A program made the translations under genes and the position numbers. From assembly GCF_030271535.1 (NCBI RefSeq), contig NZ_JASCXJ010000001.1, positions 62,001-126,000 of the forward strand: a DNA stretch of 64,000 nucleotides, in the 5' to 3' direction. Shown here one piece after another: positions 59,401 to 64,000 of this stretch. The notes under the pieces are model-generated. The model did no database searches. It was given only the letters and a program-made list of their open reading frames with translations, and had not been told where the DNA came from. Each line of letters starts with the position of its first letter. Positions within the stretch are counted from its first letter, which is position 1. Origin of the DNA: Nocardiopsis sp. ATB16-24 (GTDB lineage Bacteria; Actinomycetota; Actinomycetes; Streptosporangiales; Streptosporangiaceae).

Positions 59401-60146
59401 CCGCCGAACACGAGGGCAGGCGGATCACCTTCGCCGACATCCAGGCCGCCCCCGTCCCCGTCCTCACCTCACCGGAGTGGTCCGGAAGCGAGAGCGGGGG
59501 GCGCCGCTACTCCCCCTTCACCATCAACGTGGAGCGCCACAAGCCCTGGCACACCCTCACCGGGCGTCAGCACTTCTTCCTCGACCACGACTGGATGGCC
59601 GAGATCGGTGAGAACCTGCCCGTCTACCGGCCGCCCCTGAACATGCACGCGCTCTTCGCCGAGCCCCCGATCGGCGAGGTCGGTGAACTGGGCGTGACCG
59701 TGCGCTACCTGACCCCGCACAACAAGTGGTCGATCCACTCCGAGTACCAGGACAACCTGTTGATGCTGAGCCTGTCACGAGGCGGACCGACGATCTGGAT
59801 GAGCGTCGAGGACGCCGCCAAGGTGGGGGTGTCCGACAACGACTGGATCGAGGCGGTCAACCGCAACGGCGTCATCGTGGCCCGAGCCATCGTCTCCCAC
59901 CGGATGCCGGAGGGAACGGTCTACATGTACCACGCCCAGGACCGGCTCATCGACGTGCCGCGGTCGGAGACCTCCGGCAGGCGTGGCGGCATCCACAACT
60001 CCGCCACCCGCCTGCTCATCAAGCCCAGTCATCTCATCGGCGGCTACGCCCAACTCTCCTTCGCCTTCAACTACCTCGGTCCCACCGGAAACCAGCGCGA
60101 CGAGGTCACCATGATCCGCCGCCGCTCCCAGGAGGTGCAGTACTGA
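56430..60146 (+). CDS. narG: Respiratory nitrate reductase alpha subunit
   Basis: Molybdenum bis-MGD subunit that reduces nitrate to nitrite on the cytoplasmic face of the membrane. The FS0 [4Fe-4S] site is complete: His72, Cys76, Cys80 and Cys115 (STHGVNCTGSCSW ... RGCPRG). The Mo ligand is Asp241 in SFYDWYADLP. The 1,238-residue length is standard and no Tat signal is present, as expected for the cytoplasmic enzyme. The GTG at 56430 follows GGAAGGG. It overlaps narH by one base (TGATG). The presence of the operon implies anaerobic or microaerobic nitrate respiration. Confidence 0.98.
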   Translation: MADEPTSRNDPTHQSTPGLDGALTEALLRTRRYLRPRQVSSDLRTLHQIGGRDSDAFYRDRWSHDKVVRSTHGVNCTGSCSWKVYVKDGIITWEGQQTDYPSVGPDRPEYEPRGCPRGAAFSWYTYSPTRVRYPYVRGLLLEMYREAKRRTGDPVLAWADIVSDPERSRRYKAARGKGGLVRTSWEEAVEMAAAAHVHTVKEFGPDRVAGFSPIPAMSMVSQAAGSRFYSLIGGTMLSFYDWYADLPVASPQVFGDQTDVPESGDWWDAGYLIMWGSNVPVTRTPDAHWMVEARYRGQKVVVVSPDYADSTKFADEWLPARPGTDGALAMAMGHVVLREFFVDRSTPYFDDYVKRYTDLPFLVRLDRQGDSYRPGKFLTCADLGGTEDNAAFKTVLLDEHTGEPTVPNGSLGFRYGEEGKGRWNLDLGDTAPLLSLHTPDGEAVTVELPRFDDLTGAAEPLYRGVPVRRVGEHLVTTVFDLLLAQYGVPRDGLPGTWPSGYDDATQPCTPAWQEPITGVSAERAERIGREFAANAEESRGRSMIIMGAGTNHWFHSDTIYRAFLTLTTLTGCQGVNGGGWAHYVGQEKVRPLTGYNQVAAALDWSRPPRQMIQTAYWYLHTDQFRYDPFGADALATANGRGTFSGKSTADVIAQSARLGWMPSYPTFDRNPLCLAEEAERAGLPVSEYVPRELKAGRLRFACEDPDSPENFPRVLTVWRANLLGSSGKGNEYFLKHLLGTDSSVRAQEAPPRARSADVVWHDEAPTGKLDLLLSLDFRMTSTTVFSDIVLPAATWYEKHDLNTTDMHPFVHPFNPAIAPPWQSRTDFDAFTALGRAFSRLAVDHLGVRRDVVAVPLTHDTPDELATPHGRVRDWKTGECEPVPGLTMPKLVEVERDYTAIADKMGALGPLLDRLGATTKGVTFDVGGEVDRLGRENGTVRGGVADGRPSLARATHMCEAILALSGTTNGRLAAQGFRTLEERTGSRLADLAAEHEGRRITFADIQAAPVPVLTSPEWSGSESGGRRYSPFTINVERHKPWHTLTGRQHFFLDHDWMAEIGENLPVYRPPLNMHALFAEPPIGEVGELGVTVRYLTPHNKWSIHSEYQDNLLMLSLSRGGPTIWMSVEDAAKVGVSDNDWIEAVNRNGVIVARAIVSHRMPEGTVYMYHAQDRLIDVPRSETSGRRGGIHNSATRLLIKPSHLIGGYAQLSFAFNYLGPTGNQRDEVTMIRRRSQEVQY

Positions 60147-61864
60147 TGCGTGTCATGGCCCAGATGGCGATGGTGATGAACCTCGACAAGTGCATCGGCT
60201 GTCACACCTGCTCCGTCACGTGCAAGCAGGCCTGGACCAACCGCTCCGGGATGGAGTACGTGTGGTTCAACAACGTCGAGACGCGCCCCGGACAGGGATA
60301 CCCCCGTACCTACGAGGACCAGGATCGTTGGGAGGGCGGCTGGGAGCTGAACCGACGGGGAAGGCTCACCCTGAAGGCCGGCAACCGCCTCAAGAACCTG
60401 CTGACCATCTTCTCCAGCCCCAACATGCCCTCCATCCAGGACTACTACGAGCCCTGGAGCTACGACTACGAGACCCTGACCGACGCCCCGTTGCAGGAGC
60501 ACACCCCCGTCGCCCGCCCCCGATCCCTCATCAGCGGCGAGGAGACCGACATCTCCTGGAGCGCCAACTGGGACGACAGTCTCGCCGGGGCGCCCGAACT
60601 GGCCCCCGACGACCCGGTGCTACAGAAGGTCTCGGACAAGATCAGGCTCGAGTTCGAGCAGACCTTCATGTTCTACCTCCCACGCATCTGCGAGCACTGC
60701 CTCAACCCCTCCTGCGCCGCCTCCTGTCCCTCCGGAGCCATCTACAAGCGCAGTGAGGACGGCATCGTCCTGGTCGACCAGGATCGCTGTCGTGGCTGGC
60801 GCAAGTGCGTGACCGGATGCCCCTACAAGAAGGTCTACTTCAACCACCGCACCGGCAAGGCCGAGAAATGCACCTTCTGCTTCCCTCGGGTCGAGGTCGG
60901 TCTGCCCACCGTGTGCGCCGAGACCTGCGTGGGCCGGCTGCGCTACATCGGACTGGTGCTCTACGACGCCGACGCGGTCCTGGAGGCCGCCTCGGTCCAG
61001 GACGAGCACCGGCTGCTCGACGCCCAACGAAGCGTCCTGCTGGACCCCGACGACCCCCACGTCGTCCGTGAGGCGGAGCGCGCGGGCATCCCCCACGACT
61101 GGATCGAGGCCGCGCAACGCTCTCCCCTCTGGTCACTGATCAACCGCTACCGGGTGGCGCTGCCGTTGCACCCGGAGTACCGCACCATGCCGATGGTCTG
61201 GTACATCCCGCCGCTGTCACCCGTGGTCGACGCGGTCGCCGACACCGGTGAGGACGCCGAGGCGGGCGACAACCTCTTCGCCGCCATCGACAGCCTGCGC
61301 ATCCCGGTGGAGTACCTGGCCGAACTGTTCACCGCCGGAGACACCGTGCCGGTCACCGACGTGCTCAAACGCCTGGCCGCCATGCGTTCCTACATGCGCG
61401 ACATCAACCTGGGCCGCGAACCCGACGGGAGCATCCCCCAGGCGGTCGGCATGACGGAGGAGGAGGTCTACGACATGTACCGGCTCCTGGCTCTGGCCAA
61501 GTACGAGGAGCGCTACGTCATTCCGCCCGCCCACGCGGAGCAGGCGCACGGCCTCGAGGAACTCGCCACCGAATGCAGCCTGGACTACGAGGGCGGTCCG
61601 GGCATGGGCGGATGGGGCCCCTTCGGAGAGGGATCGGGAGGAGCCACCCCGATCGCCGTGGAGAACTTCCAGGCACTCAAACAGCGTCAGACCGCCAACA
61701 CCTTCACCGATCCGGGGGACAAGAGCCGGCGCGTCAACCTCCTCAACTGGGACGGCAAGGGCAGACCCGAAGGTCTCTTCCCACCTCGACCAGGCCAGGA
61801 CCGCGGCGCCCCCGAACTCATGGACGGCACCGACCCCGACGCCGAGACGGACCCCAAGCCATGA
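60146..61864 (+). CDS. narH: Respiratory nitrate reductase beta subunit
   Basis: Electron-transfer subunit with three [4Fe-4S] clusters and one [3Fe-4S]. Cysteine groups are visible in CIGCHTCSVTCK (near residue 16), CEHCLNPSCAASCP, and the diagnostic CRGWRKCVTGCPYKK, in which Trp replaces one Cys to give the 3Fe cluster. CTFCFPR and CAETCVGR follow. 572 residues. Starts at the ATG that overlaps the narG stop and ends in an ATGA overlap with narJ. It contacts NarG and passes electrons from NarI. Confidence 0.98.
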   Translation: MRVMAQMAMVMNLDKCIGCHTCSVTCKQAWTNRSGMEYVWFNNVETRPGQGYPRTYEDQDRWEGGWELNRRGRLTLKAGNRLKNLLTIFSSPNMPSIQDYYEPWSYDYETLTDAPLQEHTPVARPRSLISGEETDISWSANWDDSLAGAPELAPDDPVLQKVSDKIRLEFEQTFMFYLPRICEHCLNPSCAASCPSGAIYKRSEDGIVLVDQDRCRGWRKCVTGCPYKKVYFNHRTGKAEKCTFCFPRVEVGLPTVCAETCVGRLRYIGLVLYDADAVLEAASVQDEHRLLDAQRSVLLDPDDPHVVREAERAGIPHDWIEAAQRSPLWSLINRYRVALPLHPEYRTMPMVWYIPPLSPVVDAVADTGEDAEAGDNLFAAIDSLRIPVEYLAELFTAGDTVPVTDVLKRLAAMRSYMRDINLGREPDGSIPQAVGMTEEEVYDMYRLLALAKYEERYVIPPAHAEQAHGLEELATECSLDYEGGPGMGGWGPFGEGSGGATPIAVENFQALKQRQTANTFTDPGDKSRRVNLLNWDGKGRPEGLFPPRPGQDRGAPELMDGTDPDAETDPKP

Positions 61865-62520
61865 GCCGCCTGCTCCGCGCCCTGCGCCGCCACCCCCTCT
61901 CCGAGGACCAGCGCGCGCTCACCCACCGCATCGCCGCACTCGTCCTGGACTACCCCGACGAACGGCTCCTGGCCGACCTGCCACTGCTGCGCACGGCCAC
62001 GAACGAGCTTCCCGACACCGTGCGCGGCGAGCTCGGCGGCGTCCTCGACCACCTCCGACGGACCCCCGGACGACGACTGGCCGAGGACTACGTCGCCACC
62101 TTCGACCTGCGCCGACGCTGCTGCCTGCACCTGACCTACTACTCCTACGGCGACACCCGCAAACGCGGAGCCGCGCTCCTGGGCTTCAGCGGTGCCTACC
62201 GCGCGTCCGGTTTCGAGATCGGCACCGGTGAACTCCCCGACCACCTGTGCGTCCTGCTGGAGTTCTCCGCCACCGTCGACCTTCGGGCCGGAACACGTCT
62301 GCTGGTACAGCACAGGGCCGGTCTGGAGTTGCTCCATCTGGCCCTGCGCGACGCCGGCTCCCCCTACGCGGGGGCCCTGACCGCGGTGAGCGCCACACTT
62401 CCTCCGCTCACCGAACGCCTGCGCGACGCCGTCGTCCGTCTGGCCGCCGAAGGCCCGCCGGACGAGGAGGTCGGTCTGGAACCCTTCGCCCTCGTGGACC
62501 ACACAAAGGTGCGTACATGA
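61861..62520 (+). CDS. narJ: Nitrate reductase assembly chaperone
   Basis: Cytoplasmic chaperone of the TorD/DmsD group, needed for Mo-cofactor insertion into NarG before membrane attachment. The 219-residue helical protein has the family segment AEDYVATFDLRRRCCLHLTYYSYGDTRKRGAALLGF (about residues 75-110). It overlaps narH and narI by 4 bp at either end (ATGA), as expected for strict stoichiometric translation. Confidence 0.95.
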   Translation: MSRLLRALRRHPLSEDQRALTHRIAALVLDYPDERLLADLPLLRTATNELPDTVRGELGGVLDHLRRTPGRRLAEDYVATFDLRRRCCLHLTYYSYGDTRKRGAALLGFSGAYRASGFEIGTGELPDHLCVLLEFSATVDLRAGTRLLVQHRAGLELLHLALRDAGSPYAGALTAVSATLPPLTERLRDAVVRLAAEGPPDEEVGLEPFALVDHTKVRT

Positions 62521-63260
62521 CCAGCACACTCGACACGACGCTGTGGGTCGTCATCCCCTACATCTGCCTCGCGGTGTTCGCCGTGGGCCACTACTGGCGC
62601 TACCGCTACGACAAGTTCGGATGGACGACCCTGTCCTCCCAGCTCTACGAGAGTCGTCTGCTGCGTTGGGGGAGCCCGCTCTTCCACTTCGGCATCCTCG
62701 CGGTCTTCCTCGGCCACGTCCTGGGCCTGGGCATACCCAAGAGCTGGACCGAGGCCGTCGGCGTCTCCGACGGGGCGTACCACGTCATGGCCGTGGCCAT
62801 CGGAGCCGTCGCGGGATTCTGCACCCTGGTGGGAATGGCCATCCTCATCTACCGGCGACGCACCGTCGGCCCGGTCTTCAGCGCCACGACCCGCATGGAC
62901 AAGTTCATGTACCTCGCCCTGGCCGTGGTGATCGTCCTGGGACTGGCCAACACCGTGGTCGGGAACATCATCAGCCACTACGACTACCGCGAAAGCGTCT
63001 CGGTGTGGTTCCGGGGCCTGTTCCTCCTCGATCCGCACCCCGAACTCATGGCCGGGGCCCCTCTGAGCTTCCAGGCCCACGGTCTCACCGCGTTCCTGCT
63101 CTTCGCCCTGTGGCCCTTCACGCGCCTGGTGCACGTCTTCAGTGCCCCCATCGGTTACCTGTGGCGTCCCTACGTCCTCTACCGCGGCCGGGACGGACTT
63201 CCCGCGGGGCGACCGCGCCGTCGGGGCTGGGATCCCGTCGGCGAGGAATACCGCAGATGA
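62517..63260 (+). CDS. narI: Respiratory nitrate reductase gamma subunit
   Basis: Dihaem cytochrome b membrane anchor that oxidises menaquinol. Five membrane helices fit the 247 residues. Family marks are GHYWRYRYDKFGWTTLSSQLYE, the haem-ligand histidines in SPLFHFGILAVFLGHVLGL and SFQAHGLTAFLLFALWPFTRLVHVFS, and IGYLWRPYVLYR near the end. It starts by ATGA overlap with narJ. Its own stop overlaps a tiny frame that bridges to narK. Confidence 0.97.
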   Translation: MTSTLDTTLWVVIPYICLAVFAVGHYWRYRYDKFGWTTLSSQLYESRLLRWGSPLFHFGILAVFLGHVLGLGIPKSWTEAVGVSDGAYHVMAVAIGAVAGFCTLVGMAILIYRRRTVGPVFSATTRMDKFMYLALAVVIVLGLANTVVGNIISHYDYRESVSVWFRGLFLLDPHPELMAGAPLSFQAHGLTAFLLFALWPFTRLVHVFSAPIGYLWRPYVLYRGRDGLPAGRPRRRGWDPVGEEYRR

Positions 63261-63313
63261 CCAGGCGCCGAGGACACGTGGTGCGACGAACCGACCCTGG
63301 AGATCGACCGTGA
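63257..63313 (+). CDS. 18-codon bridging frame between narI and narK
   Basis: An Arg-rich mini frame (MTRRRGHVVRRTDPGDRP, six Arg) whose ATG overlaps the narI stop (ATGA) and whose TGA overlaps the narK start (GTGA). It fills the whole narI-narK gap exactly. It may merely couple translation, with the peptide itself having no role. Chance is possible in GC-rich DNA. Confidence 0.35.
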   Translation: MTRRRGHVVRRTDPGDRP

Positions 63314-64000
63314 CGAGAAGCACAGCGGAGAGCCCGGTCACCGAACGCGGAGCCACGGCCAACCTCGCCCTGGCCACGGCCGCGTTCGCCCTGACGTTCT
63401 GGGCGTGGAACCTGGTGGGGCCACTGGCCCCGACCTACAGCGAGCGGCTGGATCTCGGTCCGACCGAGACCTCTCTCCTGATCGCCTTCCCCGTGCTCAT
63501 CGGGGCGGTGGGCCGCATCCCCGTCGGCGCCCTCACCGACCGTTACGGCGGCCGGCTGATGATGAGCCTCATCTGCTTCGCGAGCATCGTCCCGGTCCTG
63601 CTCATCGGCTTCCTCGGGACCTCGTTCACGGCCCTGCTGGTGTTCGGCTTCCTACTCGGCATCGCGGGAACCTCCTTCGCGGTGGGGATCCCGTTCGTGA
63701 GCGCCTGGCACTCCCCGCAGCGCCGCGGACTGGCCACCGGTGTCTTCGGCGCCGGCATGGGGGGCACCGCACTGTCGGCGTTCCTCACCCCCGCTCTGGC
63801 GGGGGTCCTCGGGGTCACCGGGGTACACGTGGCCCTGGCCGTGGCCCTGGCCGCGATGGGAGTGATCATGTACGTGTTCAGCCGCGACGCGCCCGGCTGG
63901 AGTCCCGACTCCGCACCGGTCCCGCCACGTATCCGCGGAGCACTGCGCCTCAAGGCGACCTGGCAGAACATGGGGCTGTACGCGGTCGCCTTCGGAGGCT
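63310..64000 (+). CDS. narK: Nitrate/nitrite transporter, N-terminal part (cut by window edge)
   Basis: Major facilitator superfamily transporter; 230 codons are inside the window and the gene continues beyond it. The frame opens with ATANLALATAAFALTFWAWNLVGPLAP, then LLIAFPVLIGAVGRIPVGALTDRYGGRLMM (the MFS loop between helices 2 and 3). It continues through five or six helices with FGAGMGGTALSAFLTP. Relatives import nitrate or exchange it for nitrite. GTG start at 63310 with GGAG upstream. Its place after narI fits nitrate supply for NarGHI. Confidence 0.93.
   Translation, partial: MTRSTAESPVTERGATANLALATAAFALTFWAWNLVGPLAPTYSERLDLGPTETSLLIAFPVLIGAVGRIPVGALTDRYGGRLMMSLICFASIVPVLLIGFLGTSFTALLVFGFLLGIAGTSFAVGIPFVSAWHSPQRRGLATGVFGAGMGGTALSAFLTPALAGVLGVTGVHVALAVALAAMGVIMYVFSRDAPGWSPDSAPVPPRIRGALRLKATWQNMGLYAVAFGG

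Overview
The window is high-GC actinobacterial chromosome. The gene set is core: mihF, BldD, PyrR-led pyrimidine operon, PASTA-domain kinase, dihaem QcrC, an Rv2175c-type protein and many GTG starts. Gene order resembles the Streptomyces stretches mihF-pyr-bldD and thi-pknB-pfkA-aro-glk-qcr-ctaE. I infer a Streptosporangiales or Nocardiopsaceae actinomycete (Nocardiopsis-like); no rRNA is present to prove it. I see no insertion sequence, prophage, CRISPR array, tRNA or rRNA.

Region 1 (1-12.5 kb, minus strand) holds the start of rpoZ, gmk, mihF and the complete UMP pathway pyrR-pyrB-pyrC-carA-carB-pyrK-pyrD-pyrF. The genes are tightly spaced and often overlap. A hairpin resembling a PyrR-binding loop sits just before the pyrR ribosome binding site, and the pyrR 3' end carries a perfect 54-bp tandem repeat.

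Region 2 (12.5-24.6 kb) has bldD with intact c-di-GMP residues, a GNAT, metF, a polyprenyl diphosphate synthase, a DUF418 membrane protein, an NmrA reductase, thiE, an Rv2175c-like regulator, an unusual 650-aa aconitase-family enzyme, and a TPP riboswitch driving thiO-thiS-thiG.

Region 3 (25-40.4 kb) has a PknB-type kinase, a LuxR-type response regulator, a phosphofructokinase with pyrophosphate-type residues and a dre-like operator, thiI, an attenuator-controlled DAHP synthase, a sensor kinase, a membrane protein, an esterase, an acyltransferase, a ROK glucokinase, a small conserved protein and a long-chain acyl-CoA ligase.

Region 4 (40.8-56.2 kb) has the aerobic respiratory genes ctaE-qcrC-qcrA-qcrB, a degenerate receiver protein, trpD, a stand-alone RAM-domain protein, a rhomboid protease, a DEDD-exonuclease/GIY-YIG protein, a zinc-ribbon protein coupled to an NYN nuclease, two paralogous NlpC/P60 cell-wall hydrolases and a PimB-like glycosyltransferase.

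Region 5 (56.4-64 kb) is a respiratory nitrate reductase operon narGHJI followed, through an 18-codon bridging reading frame, by a truncated narK transporter.

The most notable regulatory signals are the aromatic-rich leader peptide with alternative hairpins before the DAHP synthase, the PyrR-like hairpin, the dre-like palindrome over the pfkA promoter, and a perfect TGTGA-N6-TCACA dyad between pyrR and bldD.
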